From: Streptomyces sp. ASQP_92
GTDB taxonomy: Bacteria; Actinomycetota; Actinomycetes; Streptomycetales; Streptomycetaceae
NCBI RefSeq assembly: GCF_025399895.1
Contig: NZ_JAODUA010000017.1
Coordinates: 1-64,000 of the forward strand
Direction of reading: 5' to 3'
Length of the DNA stretch: 64,000 nt
Both the position numbers and the translations under genes were made by a program. A model generated the notes under the pieces. The model ran no database searches. It was not told where the DNA came from and worked only from the letters and a program-made list of their open reading frames with translations. The stretch's first letter is position 1. Each line of letters starts with the position of its first letter. Positions 17,181 through 26,206 of this stretch are shown piece after piece.

Positions 17181-18362
17181 TCACCAGCGCACCGGCAGGT
17201 GGCGTACGCCCCGGATGAGCATCCCGGGCAGCCAGTCCAACTCGGCTTTCCCATCGGCCAGTTGGAGATCGGGGGCGCGTTCGAGGAGGGTGCGGATCGC
17301 GATCCGGCCCTCCATGCGGGCGAGCGGGGCGCCGAGGCAGAAGTGGATGCCGTGGCCGAAGGCGAGATGGCTCTGCGGGGTGCGGCGGATGTCGAACCGG
17401 TCCGGGTCGCGGTGGCGCCCCGGGTCGCGTCCCGCGGAGGCGAGGGCGATCAGGACGGGGGCGCCCGCCGGGACGAGGACCTCGCCGATGCGGACGGGCT
17501 CGCGGGTGAAACGGTAGGTGGCGGTCTCCACGGGCCCGCGCAGCATCTCCTCGACGGCGCCATCGATGAGGCCGTCGAAGTCGGCGCGCAGCGCGGCCAG
17601 TTGCTCGGGGTGGGTAAGCAGGGCGCGTACGCCGTTGGAGATCAGGTTGACGGTGGTCTCGTGGCCCGCGACGAGCAGCAGGAAGGCCATGCCGATGAGT
17701 TCGTCGTCGGAGAGCCGGTCGCCGCCCTCGTCGCGGGCCCGGATCAGGGCGCTGAGGAGGTCGTCGGCGGGGCCGGCCGAGCGCTTGGCGTCGATCAGGG
17801 CGGCCAGATATCCGCCGATCTCGCGGACGGCCTCTCCCCCGTCGTCCGTGAGCGGCGCGACGGCCTGGTTGGACAGCACCCGGAAGGCCTCGCGGTCGAG
17901 GTCGGGCACGCCGACCAGCTCGGAGATGACCGTCATCGGCAGCGGAAAGGCCAGCGAGTCGACCAGGTCGGCGGTGCGGCCGGGGGCGGCCAGCATGGTG
18001 TCCAGGAGCGCGTCGGTGACCTCCTGGACACGGGGCCGCAGCGCCTCGACGCGGCGCGGGGTGAACTCCCGGGCCACGAGACCCCGCAGCCGGGTGTGCT
18101 GCGGCGGGTCGGTCTCCAGCATGTTGGAGCTGACGGGCAGTTCGACGTAGTCCACCTCGGCCAGCGGCCGCCAGTCCTTGACCAGACGCGGGTCGGCCAG
18201 CGCGGACCTGGCCTCCTCGTGGCCGACGATCAGCCAGACGTCCCCACCGGTCGTCGGCGTGCGCACCAGATGGACCGGTCCCGCGGCACGCAACGCGGCG
18301 TACGTCGGGTAGGGGTCGGCGTTGAACTCCTCGGCGTGCTCACTCAGATCGACAACCGGCAT
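17181..18362 (-). CDS. Cytochrome P450
   Basis: A 393-aa P450 with I-helix AGHETT (232-237), ExxR at 272-275 and heme Cys342 in FGHGIHFCLG. It starts MPVVDLSEHAEEFNADPYPT, standard for CYP105/107-like enzymes. It is similar throughout to the P450 at 15006-16205 and shares the C-terminal HLPVRW/RLPVRW, so the two probably arose by duplication. The loop after EEML reads RGPVET, lacking residues found in its paralogue (RYDGPVET). Redox partner and substrate are not encoded nearby. Confidence 0.92.
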   Translation of the reverse strand: MPVVDLSEHAEEFNADPYPTYAALRAAGPVHLVRTPTTGGDVWLIVGHEEARSALADPRLVKDWRPLAEVDYVELPVSSNMLETDPPQHTRLRGLVAREFTPRRVEALRPRVQEVTDALLDTMLAAPGRTADLVDSLAFPLPMTVISELVGVPDLDREAFRVLSNQAVAPLTDDGGEAVREIGGYLAALIDAKRSAGPADDLLSALIRARDEGGDRLSDDELIGMAFLLLVAGHETTVNLISNGVRALLTHPEQLAALRADFDGLIDGAVEEMLRGPVETATYRFTREPVRIGEVLVPAGAPVLIALASAGRDPGRHRDPDRFDIRRTPQSHLAFGHGIHFCLGAPLARMEGRIAIRTLLERAPDLQLADGKAELDWLPGMLIRGVRHLPVRW

Positions 18363-18387
18363 GGCCCCGCCCTCCGTTCGGCTTCCG

Positions 18388-19071
18388 TCAGCCTACGTCG
18401 CCGTCCGGCCCGTCGAGCAGTCCGGCATCGTGCACCAACAGGGCGATCTGCACACGGTTGTTGAGGCCCAGCTTGGCGAGGACGCGGGACACGTGGGTCT
18501 TCACGGTGGGCACGCTCAGATACAGCCGGGCGGAGATCTCGGCGTTGGAGTGGCCGCGCCCCACGGCGACGGCGACCTCGCGTTCGCGCTCGGCGAGCAG
18601 CGCGACACGCTCGCGGGCGCGGGCCGCACGATCGCGGGGTGCGGCCGCGCCACCGGACACCTGGGTCATCAACTGCCGCATGACGGCCGGGGAGAGGACC
18701 GGATCGCCCTGGGCCACCCGGCGTACGGAGGCGACGATCTCGGCGGGCGGGGTGTCCTTGAGGACGAAGCCGGCGGCTCCGGCCCGCAGCGCCCGCAGCA
18801 CCTGCTCGTCGGCGTGGAAGGTGGTCAGGACGATCACCTCGGGCGCGTCGGGGCGGGCGCGCAGCGTCTCGGTGGCGGTGAGGCCGTCGACGTGCGGCAT
18901 CCGGATGTCCATGAGGACGACGTCCGGGCGGAGCTCCAGGGCCAGTTGTGCGACGCCCGAGCCGTCGGCCGCCTCACCGACGATCTCGATGTCGTCGGCG
19001 CCGCCGAGCATGAAGGTGAGTCCGGCGCGGACCAGGGGGTCGTCGTCGACGATGAGCAGGCGGATGGTCAT
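18388..19071 (-). CDS. Two-component response regulator, NarL/FixJ type
   Basis: A 227-aa regulator. The receiver domain has DDD at 9-11, phospho-acceptor Asp55 (VVLMDIRMPH), Thr at LTTFH and Lys at FVLKD. The C-terminal LuxR HTH reads LAEREREVAVAVGRGHSNAE then SVPTVKTHVSRVLAKL. The ATG at 19071 overlaps the kinase stop by 4 nt (ATGA), so the pair is coupled. DesR-like in architecture. A palindrome upstream of the kinase (20349-20375) is a candidate target site. Confidence 0.93.
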   Translation of the reverse strand: MTIRLLIVDDDPLVRAGLTFMLGGADDIEIVGEAADGSGVAQLALELRPDVVLMDIRMPHVDGLTATETLRARPDAPEVIVLTTFHADEQVLRALRAGAAGFVLKDTPPAEIVASVRRVAQGDPVLSPAVMRQLMTQVSGGAAAPRDRAARARERVALLAEREREVAVAVGRGHSNAEISARLYLSVPTVKTHVSRVLAKLGLNNRVQIALLVHDAGLLDGPDGDVG

Positions 19072-20291
19072 GCGGGCCACGGTAGCCAGGCCAGCACCGT
19101 GAAGGAGCCGTCGGGACCGGGCCCGTGGCTGAGCCGCCCGCCGGCCAGGGTGGCGCGTTCGGTGAGGCCGATGAGGCCCTGCCCGGATCCGGGCACCTCG
19201 GGCACCGGGCCCGGGGGCGGGGCGTTGCGGACCTCCAGGGTGAGCCCCTCGCCGGGGCGGCCGGTCACGGTGACGGTGACCTCGGCGCCGGGCGCGTGCT
19301 TACGGGCGTTGGTGAGGGCTTCCTGGGCGATGCGGTAGGCGTTGCGTCCGGTGGCGGAGGGGACGCCGGTCGCGTCCGGGACGCGGTGGTCGAGGGCCAC
19401 CTTCATGCCGGCCTCGCGGGATTCGGCGACGAGCGCCTCGAGGGTGGCGAGAGTGGGCTGGGGCCGGTCGTCGGCGCCCTCGCCGGGGCTGCGCAGCACG
19501 CCGATGATCTGCCGCAGGTCCTGGAGCGCCTCGTGCGCGCTGTCCCGGATGACCCCGGCGGCGCGGGCGACCTGGGCCGGTGGCGCGTCGGGGCGGAATT
19601 CGAGGGCGCCCGCGTGCACCGAGAGCAGGGTGAGCCGGTGGGCGAGCACGTCGTGCATCTCGCGGGCGATGGCCTCGCGGGCGAGCCGCTGTGCGTTGTC
19701 GGCCCGCAGCGCCGCCTCGGCCTCGGCACGGGCGGCCCGCTCGCGCAGCGCTACGACGAGCTGGCGCCGGGAGCGTACGAGCATGCCCCAGCCGATGGCC
19801 AGCAGGATCAGCACGGTGCCCGCGACGGCGTTGGTGAGCCAGCTCGTGGTCGGGTCGGGGCGCAGAAGGGGCTGGAAGACCGAGCTGACCACGGCGCCGA
19901 CGCCGACCGCGAGCACGACGGGCTTGAAGGGCCGGTGCACGGCGAGGCTGAACAGGGCGACCAGGAACGCCCCCGAGGCGACCGGCGCGACCAGTGACAC
20001 CGCGGCGAGCGCCGCCGCGAGCGCGGCCGGGTGCCGGCGCCGCAGCCACACCGCGCAACAGGCGGCGGCGCCCACCATCTGGTCGACGAGCAGCAGGGTG
20101 TCGGAGTAGCCCGGCGTCTTGTCGAGGGCGTCGGCGGTGAGCATGCCGATCAGAGCGGCGGCGAGGAAGGCGCAGATGTCGACGACCCAGTCGCGTACGG
20201 TGCGCCGGGGCCTCGCCCGGTCGCCGGGCAGCTCGGGGTCGGCCACCGCCGAGGGCAGCAGCCAGCGGAACTCGGGTCCGGCACGTGTCAT
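19068..20291 (-). CDS. Sensor histidine kinase, DesK/NarX-like
   Basis: A 407-aa membrane kinase. Four to five N-terminal helices (about residues 36-175) lead through a coiled coil (RERAARAEAEAALRADNA) to the HisKA_3 domain with phospho-acceptor His213 in REMHDVLAHRL and a HATPase domain (ALTNARKHAP, GQGLIGLTERATLAGG). The ATG at 20291 was chosen over an upstream frame extension because MTRAGPEF is followed directly by the membrane domain. It is partnered with the regulator at 18388. The signal is unknown. Confidence 0.92.
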   Translation of the reverse strand: MTRAGPEFRWLLPSAVADPELPGDRARPRRTVRDWVVDICAFLAAALIGMLTADALDKTPGYSDTLLLVDQMVGAAACCAVWLRRRHPAALAAALAAVSLVAPVASGAFLVALFSLAVHRPFKPVVLAVGVGAVVSSVFQPLLRPDPTTSWLTNAVAGTVLILLAIGWGMLVRSRRQLVVALRERAARAEAEAALRADNAQRLAREAIAREMHDVLAHRLTLLSVHAGALEFRPDAPPAQVARAAGVIRDSAHEALQDLRQIIGVLRSPGEGADDRPQPTLATLEALVAESREAGMKVALDHRVPDATGVPSATGRNAYRIAQEALTNARKHAPGAEVTVTVTGRPGEGLTLEVRNAPPPGPVPEVPGSGQGLIGLTERATLAGGRLSHGPGPDGSFTVLAWLPWPA

Positions 20292-20348
20292 GTCGGCAAA
20301 GTTACGCAGCCCGCGGGCTCCGCGGCACGCGCCGGACACGGCTCGCTA

Positions 20349-20375
20349 CCAAAGTCGCGGCGGCGAAGACTTTGG
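20349..20375. promoter_or_regulatory. Perfect palindrome upstream of the two-component system
   Basis: CCAAAGTC-N11-GACTTTGG (20349-20356 with 20368-20375) lies 58 nt upstream of the kinase ATG and 63 nt upstream of the divergent small membrane protein. NarL-type regulators often bind such inverted repeats; autoregulation and control of the divergent gene are inferred. Confidence 0.6.
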
Positions 20376-20437
20376 ACGCGGTGAGGGTGTTCCGACGGCC
20401 GACGCGGCGCCGGGCCCGGTCGGCCCAGGGTGGGGAC

Positions 20438-20734
20438 ATGAAGAAATTCCTGGAGGTCACCGGGTGGCTGCTGCTGCTTCAAGGCGTCGGCGGGCTGCTG
20501 CACACATGGACCGGGTGGTTCGAACGGTGGGCGTTGGTGTACCGCGTCGGCCTACTGGAGGGCCATGAGATCTTCGCGAGCATCGTGCTCGCGGTGGCGG
20601 GCGCGGCGGTGCTCATCGCCTCGGATCGGGTCGCGTCGGTGCTCGGCGCACCGGAGCGGGGCGGGGGCACCTCGTCAGGCCGCGGCCCGACGCCCCCAGG
20701 CGGTGCCCGCGAGGACCAGGACGGCGCCCAATAG
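20438..20734 (+). CDS. Small membrane protein of unknown function
   Basis: A 98-aa protein starting MKKFLEVTGWLLLLQGVGGL, with two predicted helices (about 6-24 and 42-62). It follows GGTGGGG at a suitable spacing. The C-terminal 30 residues are Gly/Pro-rich and overlap, antisense, the last 60 nt of the EamA gene. It is divergent from the kinase gene across a palindrome, so it may be a target or accessory of that two-component system. No family is recognised. Confidence 0.65.
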   Translation: MKKFLEVTGWLLLLQGVGGLLHTWTGWFERWALVYRVGLLEGHEIFASIVLAVAGAAVLIASDRVASVLGAPERGGGTSSGRGPTPPGGAREDQDGAQ

Positions 20735-21628
20735 GCCGAGCGCGCCCAGGCGTTCACCGCCGAGCGCGATACCGACGGCCGCGGCCCACAGGGGTTCGGT
20801 GCCGAGCAGCAGGCTGACCCGCGAGGCAGAGGTGCGGCGGACCGCCCACAGCTGCACGAAGAACGCGAACAGGGTGCACAGGACGGACAGGAACAGCAGT
20901 CCGGCCCAGGCGCGGACGCCGAAGCCCGCGGCCGCCGTCCAGGGCGCCCCGCCCGTGCCGGGCACCGCGGTCAGCAGCGCGAACACGGCGACGGCGCCGC
21001 CGAGTTGGACGGTGGTCAGGGACAGCGGGTCGGCGCCTTCGACGGCCTTGACGCGGGCCATGACCAGGACGTGCACGGTACGGGCGACGGCGGCGAGCAG
21101 CATCAGGAGGTCGCCCGCCGAGGGAGTGGTGAAGCCGCCGCCCTGGGTCAGCAGGACGACGCCCGTCACGGAGAGGACGGCCGCACCGAGCACGACGCGC
21201 GGCGGCCTGACGGGGGCCGCCCGTGATCCGGTGGGGCCGAGGGTGCGGGGCCGGGCGAGGGCGGTCTCGGCGAGCGGGGTGAAGACCATGGTGAGGCTGA
21301 TGATGAGCCCGGCGTTGGTGGCCGAGGTGTGCACCACCCCGTAGGTCTCCAGGAGGAAGATCGTCCCGAGGACGAGGCCGAGCAGTCCCCCGCCGCGCCA
21401 CTGGGCGGCGGTCAGGGCGCGCAGCCCGCGCCATCGGACGGCGGCCAGGACCGGCACGACGAGCCCGAAGCGCAGCACCAGGACGGCGATCACGGTGTCC
21501 GCGGTGGTGATGTCCTTCGCGGCGAGGTAGGAGGCGCCCCAGACCACGGCCACCAGCAGGACCGGCAGGTCGGTGAGCCAGGCGCGGCGCGGGGCGAGAC
21601 CGGCGGAGGGTACGGCGAGCGACGACAC
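20675..21628 (-). CDS. EamA/DMT-family transporter
   Basis: A 317-aa membrane protein with ten predicted helices arranged as two EamA repeats (first starts DLPVLLVAVVWGASYLAAKD, second around residue 160). Such drug/metabolite transporters usually export amino acids or small metabolites; the substrate is not predictable. Its 3' end overlaps the convergent small membrane gene by 60 nt. Confidence 0.88.
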   Translation of the reverse strand: MSSLAVPSAGLAPRRAWLTDLPVLLVAVVWGASYLAAKDITTADTVIAVLVLRFGLVVPVLAAVRWRGLRALTAAQWRGGGLLGLVLGTIFLLETYGVVHTSATNAGLIISLTMVFTPLAETALARPRTLGPTGSRAAPVRPPRVVLGAAVLSVTGVVLLTQGGGFTTPSAGDLLMLLAAVARTVHVLVMARVKAVEGADPLSLTTVQLGGAVAVFALLTAVPGTGGAPWTAAAGFGVRAWAGLLFLSVLCTLFAFFVQLWAVRRTSASRVSLLLGTEPLWAAAVGIALGGERLGALGLLGAVLVLAGTAWGRRAAA

Positions 21629-21799
21629 GGGCCCGGTCTCCAGACGACGGGGGGTGTGGAGACGTCGGCGGCTCGCACGGGAACGATCACCGTACCGATG
21701 CGTTGTCGGCCCGGGAAGAACCGTCCCGATCCGTGGGCGGCGCGGGCCGGCCGGCGCGGGTTGTTCCGTGCGCGGGCGGGCCGGGACCGGCCGGCGGTG

Positions 21800-22615
21800 T
21801 CACCCCGCGTGGGTCGAGAAGAGCCCGCCCGTGGGCCCCTGCTTGTCGCCGCCCTGCGCCTTCTTCAGGGCGTTGGCCAGGCCTTCGATGGTGAGGGACT
21901 GAAGGATGACGCGTCCGTTGCCCTCCAGGGTGGCGAGCGAGAGGCCCTCGCCGCCGAAGACCGCGTTCATCAGGCCCTGGCGGTTGAGGCCGCCGATGCG
22001 CTGCACCCCGTACTGGATGCCCTCCTCGAAGGCGACGATGCAGCCGGTGTCGACCTCGATGCGGCCGCCGAAGTCGGCCGGGTTGAGGTCGATGAAGTTG
22101 CCCGCACCGCAGATGATCACGGTGCCGGTGCCGGTGAACTTCTCCAGGATGAAGCCCTCGCCGCCGCTCATGCCGCTGCGGCCGCCCTGGAAGGCGATGC
22201 CGAAGTCGACGGTGGACTCGGCGGCGACGAAGGCGTCCTTCTCCGCGAACCAGGCCCGGTTTCCGGTGAGTTCGAGGGCGCGCATCTCGCCGGGCAGCAC
22301 CCCCGCGAAACCGACCGTGCCCTCGCCGCCGGTGGAGGTGAAGTACTGGAAGGCGAGCGATTCGCCGGCCAGCGCGCGCTGGCCGACCTGCATCGCGGTG
22401 CCCATGGCCTGGCGCAGCATGCCGCCCATGCCCCCGCCGCCCTGGCCCTGCTGGTCGCTCGCGCCCCGGCCCGGGCCCGAGAGCCGCGTCTCCATGGACA
22501 CGTTGGCGGTCTTGAAGAGGAACTTGCCGGCCTCGCAGTAGACGGTCTGGCCGGGGGTGAGGTTCACGACGGCCATCTGCATGGCGTTGCCGACGATCTC
22601 TTGCCGAAGGGTCAC
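21800..22615 (-). CDS. AIM24 family protein
   Basis: A 271-aa beta-rich protein of the AIM24/TIGR00266 family. It starts MTLRQEIVGNAMQMAVVNLT, has GGGGMGGMLRQAMGTAMQVG as a Gly/Met-rich loop at about 59-78, then the conserved LTGNRAWFAEKDAFVA and GEGFILEKFTGTGTV. Bacterial members have no settled biochemical function; yeast Aim24 affects mitochondrial inner-membrane organisation. It is transcribed alone, away from the divergent SDR gene. Confidence 0.85.
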   Translation of the reverse strand: MTLRQEIVGNAMQMAVVNLTPGQTVYCEAGKFLFKTANVSMETRLSGPGRGASDQQGQGGGGMGGMLRQAMGTAMQVGQRALAGESLAFQYFTSTGGEGTVGFAGVLPGEMRALELTGNRAWFAEKDAFVAAESTVDFGIAFQGGRSGMSGGEGFILEKFTGTGTVIICGAGNFIDLNPADFGGRIEVDTGCIVAFEEGIQYGVQRIGGLNRQGLMNAVFGGEGLSLATLEGNGRVILQSLTIEGLANALKKAQGGDKQGPTGGLFSTHAG

Positions 22616-22803
22616 GGCCGGTCTCCTGACGCGTGGGGGTGCTTGCCGGGGTCAAGGTACGACACGGAGTGCCATATTCCGGTACTCGCCCCCTCGGGGC
22701 TCGGTGTCCGATGTCCGCCGGTGATACGCCCTCGGGACGGCTTTGCTTGAACTCGCAACCACAGCGCCCCAGAGGGGCACGACTCGGAAAGAGGAGCATC
22801 GCC

Positions 22804-23544
22804 ATGGACTCGCTCAACGGCAGGAAGGCCCTGGTCACAGGGGGCAGCCGCGGCATAGGCGCGGCCACCGCGCTGCGGCTCGCCCAGGAGGGCGCCGATG
22901 TCGCCGTCACCTACACGCGGGGGGAGGACGCGGCCCGCGAGGTCGTCGCGAAGATCGAGGCGATGGGACGCCGCGGGCTGGCGCTGCGCGCGGACCTGGC
23001 GGACCCGGCCGCCGCGGGCGCCTCGGTCGCGGGGGCGGCCGAGGCCCTCGGAGGCCTGGACATCCTGGTCAACAACGCGGGCGTGGGGGTGCTCGCCCCG
23101 CTCGACGAGCTCACCGCGGACGATGTGGACCGGGTGCTCTCGGTGAACGTGCGCGGCGCCTTCCTCACCGCCCAGGCAGCGGCGGCCCGCATGGAGCGGG
23201 GCGGCCGGATCATCACGATCGGCTCCTGCATCGCGCAGCGGGTGCCCGGCCCCGGCGGCACGCTGTACGCGCTGAGCAAGTCGGCCCTCATCGGGCTGAC
23301 GAAGGCGCTGGCGCGCGAGCTCGGGGAGCGGGGCATCAACGCCACGCTCATCCACCCCGGGCCCATCGACACCGACATGAACCCGGGGGACGGCCCCACC
23401 GCGGCGGGCCAGAGCGCGATGACCGCGCTCGGGCGGTACGGGTCGGCCGGCGAGGTCGCGTCGATGGTGGCGTATCTGGCGAGTGAGGACGCCGCGTATG
23501 TGACCGGCGCGGAGTTCGCCGTGGACGGCGGTTTCGCGGCCTAG
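22804..23544 (+). CDS. SDR-family oxidoreductase
   Basis: A 246-aa classical short-chain dehydrogenase. The cofactor motif TGGSRGIG is at 12-19, NNAG at 91-94, and the catalytic Ser142, Tyr156 and Lys160 are present (LYALSK). The length and C-terminal GAEFAVDGGF fit FabG-like enzymes. GAAAGAGGAG precedes the ATG. It is a single gene ending in a strong terminator at 23559-23600. Substrate unknown. Confidence 0.92.
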   Translation: MDSLNGRKALVTGGSRGIGAATALRLAQEGADVAVTYTRGEDAAREVVAKIEAMGRRGLALRADLADPAAAGASVAGAAEALGGLDILVNNAGVGVLAPLDELTADDVDRVLSVNVRGAFLTAQAAAARMERGGRIITIGSCIAQRVPGPGGTLYALSKSALIGLTKALARELGERGINATLIHPGPIDTDMNPGDGPTAAGQSAMTALGRYGSAGEVASMVAYLASEDAAYVTGAEFAVDGGFAA

Positions 23545-23558
23545 CGCGACGCGTGGGA

Positions 23559-23600
23559 GCGCGAGGCACCCCGGTGCTGTCGGGTCGGGGTGCCTCGCGC
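23559..23600 (+). terminator. Terminator after the SDR gene
   Basis: A perfect 14-bp stem (23559-23572 with 23587-23600) with a 14-nt loop lies 15 nt after the SDR stop. It also faces the end of the convergent allantoicase gene. Confidence 0.8.
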
Positions 23601-23679
23601 GGCGGGCGGGTGTCGTGCCGCCCTGCTGTGGGGGGAACGGAGCGCTCGGGCGCCCGGTTCCCGCGGTGGAGCGGCCGGA

Positions 23680-23737
23680 GCCGCCCGGTTCCCGGTGCCT
23701 GGCGGTCAGCCGCCCAGTTCCTGGTGGCGGGCGGTCA
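23680..23737. repeat. 29-bp tandem duplication over the allantoicase 3' end
   Basis: Units 23680-23708 and 23709-23737 match at 25 of 29 positions. The second encodes the C-terminal HQELGG and stop of allantoicase; the first lies beyond the stop, so it is a decayed partial copy of the gene end. A shorter similar piece (CGCCCGGTTCCCG) lies at 23651. Confidence 0.65.
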
Positions 23738-24821
23738 GGCGTGCCGCGCCCTCGGCCGTCAGGGAGCCGAACAGGCGCAGCCGCGAGATGCCGCCGTCGG
23801 GGAAGATGTCGATCCGTACGTGGGTGCCCACGGCGGGGGCGTCCAGGACGAAGCGGTGGTTGGTGTCGGGTTGCAGTCGCGTGCGCGGCAGCACCTCGCT
23901 CCACTGGCCCGACTCGCCGTCGCGGACCGAAAGCGCCGCCCAGCCCGCCGAGTTGCCCTTGAGGTACGCCGTGTCGATCTCGACCGCGCGTATCTCGGAC
24001 TGCCCGGCCAGCTGGTAGCGGATCCAGTCGTTGCCCTTGTCGCGGCGGCGCCGGGTCTCCCAGCCGTCGTCCATCTTGCGGGAGCGGCCCGGCTGGATGG
24101 TGTTGGTGGCGGGGGAGTAGAAGCGGTCGGAGGCGTCCTCGACCTGGCCGCCGTTCTCCAGGGCCGCGAGGTCGAAGGTGCCGAGCGCGGTCAGCCAGCG
24201 CGGGTCGGGGGCGACCTCGCCGTACACGCGAAGGCGGGCCACGCCGCCGTCCGGGTGCTGGTTGAGCCGCAGATGCGTGAAGCGCTGCTCCACGTCCACC
24301 GTGAAGCCGTTGGCCGCGTGGCCGCCAACCGCCGTACGGGGTACGAGAGTTGTCCACTTCACGTCCGGGGCGAGCAGCTCCTGCGGGGAGGGGGAGCCGG
24401 GCACCGAGGTGGCCTCGACCGAGACGGCCTGCGGGTAGTTGCCGCGGAAGTGGGCGGTGTCGACGACGATGCCGCGCACCACGCCGGGCGCGCCCAGGCG
24501 GATGAGCGCCCAGTCGTGGTCCTCGTCGGTGGGGTGCGGCTGGGCGGCCGAGACGCCGCGGCGCCGCCGGGTCTCCCAGCCGTCCATGATCTTGCCCTTG
24601 TGCCCGAAGTGCTCGGGGTCGAACTCGGCGGGCTCGGGCTTGAGCAGGTTCTCGCGCTCGGCGAAGAACTCGTCGTTCGCGGCGATCACCCCCGCACCCA
24701 GGCGCCGGTCGGCGAGGTCGACGTACTGGGTGAAGGAGAAGTCCGCGCTGCGGTAGTCCGCGTACGGGTCGCCGCCGCCGAACGGGCTGGCGTCACCGGT
24801 GAAGGAGGGCAGGGTGCTCAC
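23706..24821 (-). CDS. alc: Allantoicase
   Basis: A 371-aa cytosolic enzyme that hydrolyses allantoate to ureidoglycolate and urea. It has the two repeated allantoicase domains, each with a DGWETRRRR motif (one before VSAAQPH, one before DKGNDWIRY), a DTAHFRGN/DTAYLKGN strand, and HPDGG/FPDGGISRLRLFG. The GTG at 24821 begins only 4 nt after the allantoinase stop, so the two form an operon. Transcription should start at the AllR-box promoter before allantoinase. Confidence 0.95.
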   Translation of the reverse strand: MSTLPSFTGDASPFGGGDPYADYRSADFSFTQYVDLADRRLGAGVIAANDEFFAERENLLKPEPAEFDPEHFGHKGKIMDGWETRRRRGVSAAQPHPTDEDHDWALIRLGAPGVVRGIVVDTAHFRGNYPQAVSVEATSVPGSPSPQELLAPDVKWTTLVPRTAVGGHAANGFTVDVEQRFTHLRLNQHPDGGVARLRVYGEVAPDPRWLTALGTFDLAALENGGQVEDASDRFYSPATNTIQPGRSRKMDDGWETRRRRDKGNDWIRYQLAGQSEIRAVEIDTAYLKGNSAGWAALSVRDGESGQWSEVLPRTRLQPDTNHRFVLDAPAVGTHVRIDIFPDGGISRLRLFGSLTAEGAARLTARHQELGG

Positions 24822-24825
24822 GGTG

Positions 24826-26163
24826 TCAGTTGTTCCTTTCGAGCAGGCGGCCGGTGGGCTCGGCGATGACGCCGTCGTGCTGGATGCGCTCGCCGCGCAG
24901 CCACGTCGACTTGACGACACCGTGCAGCGTCTTGCCCGCGTAGGCGGTGACGCGGTTGCGGTGCTGGAGTTCGGCCGGGTCCACGGTGAAGGTCTCGTCG
25001 GGGGCGAGGACCGCGAAGTCGGCGTCGCGGCCGGCCTCGATGGCGCCCTTCTGGGTGAGCCCGACGAGGTTCGCGGTCGCGGTCGACATCCAGCGGACCA
25101 CGTCCTCGAGACAGTGGCCGCGCTTGCGGGCCTCGGTCCAGACGGCGGGCAGGCTGAGCTGGAGACCGGAGATGCCGCCCCAGGCGGTCGCGAAGTCGTC
25201 GGTCTTGAGGTCGATGGTGGACGGCGAGTGGTCGGTGACGACGCAGTCGATGGTGCCGTCGGCGAGCGCCGCCCACAGCAGGTCCTGGTTGGCGGCCTCA
25301 CGGATGGGCGGGCAGCACTTGAACTCGCTTGCCCCGTCCGGGACTTCCTCGGCGGTCAGGGTGAGGTAGTGCGGGCAGGTCTCGACGGTCAGGCGTACGC
25401 CCTCGCGCTTGGCGGCGGCGATCACGGGCAGCGCGTCCGAGGAGGACAGGTGCAGGATGTGCACCCGGGCGCCGATGCGCTTGGCGGCGGCGATGAGGCC
25501 CTCGATCGCGGTGTTCTCCGAGACGCGCGGCCGGGTCGCCAGGTAGTCGGCGTACTTGGGGCCGGTCAGGTGCGGGGCCGCGTCCAGCTCGTGCGGGTCC
25601 TCGGCGTGGATGATCATCAGCCCGTCGAACCCGGCGATCTCGGCCAGTGAGCGCTCCAGTTGCTGGGAGTCCAGCTCGGGGAACTCCTCGACGCCCGACG
25701 GCGAGAGGAACGCCTTGAAGCCGAAGACCCCGGCCTCGTGCAGCGGCGCCAGGTCCTTGACGTTGTCGGGCAGCGCGCCGCCCCAGAAGCCGGTGTCGAT
25801 GTGCGCCTTGCTCGCCGCGACCTCCCGCTTGATCCGCAGGTTCTCGACCGTGGTGGTCGGCGGCAGCGAGTTGAGCGGCATGTCGACGAGGGTGGTGATG
25901 CCTCCGGCGGCGGCCGCGCGGGTGGCGGTCCAAAAGCCCTCCCACTCGGTGCGGCCGGGGTCGTTCACATGCACATGGGTGTCGACGATGCCGGGCAGCA
26001 GCACGTCGTCGCCGAGGTCCTCCAGGCGGGCACCGGCCGGGACCTCGGCCTCGTACGGCAGTACGGCCGCGATCTTCCCGTCGGCGACGGCGACCGTCGC
26101 CGGGCGCGTCCCCTCGGGGGTGATGACGCGCGTCGAGCGCAGTACCAGGTTGACCTCGGACAC
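24826..26163 (-). CDS. allB: Allantoinase
   Basis: A 445-aa binuclear metal amidohydrolase that opens allantoin to allantoate. Metal ligands His63/His65 lie in DTHVHVNDPG, the carboxylated Lys150 in FGFKAFLS, further histidines in MIIHAED and VHILHLSSSD, and the catalytic Asp in VTDHSPS. I chose the GTG at 26163, which follows GTGAGG and starts the canonical N-terminus; the open frame continues upstream but through the promoter. It is the first gene of allB-alc and divergent from the IclR-type regulator at 26477, with the palindrome at 26207-26223 in front. Confidence 0.96.
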   Translation of the reverse strand: MSEVNLVLRSTRVITPEGTRPATVAVADGKIAAVLPYEAEVPAGARLEDLGDDVLLPGIVDTHVHVNDPGRTEWEGFWTATRAAAAGGITTLVDMPLNSLPPTTTVENLRIKREVAASKAHIDTGFWGGALPDNVKDLAPLHEAGVFGFKAFLSPSGVEEFPELDSQQLERSLAEIAGFDGLMIIHAEDPHELDAAPHLTGPKYADYLATRPRVSENTAIEGLIAAAKRIGARVHILHLSSSDALPVIAAAKREGVRLTVETCPHYLTLTAEEVPDGASEFKCCPPIREAANQDLLWAALADGTIDCVVTDHSPSTIDLKTDDFATAWGGISGLQLSLPAVWTEARKRGHCLEDVVRWMSTATANLVGLTQKGAIEAGRDADFAVLAPDETFTVDPAELQHRNRVTAYAGKTLHGVVKSTWLRGERIQHDGVIAEPTGRLLERNN

Positions 26164-26206
26164 CCGAGCCCTCACTTCCCAGCGAAATCTTTTCCGTACA
26201 CCGAAA

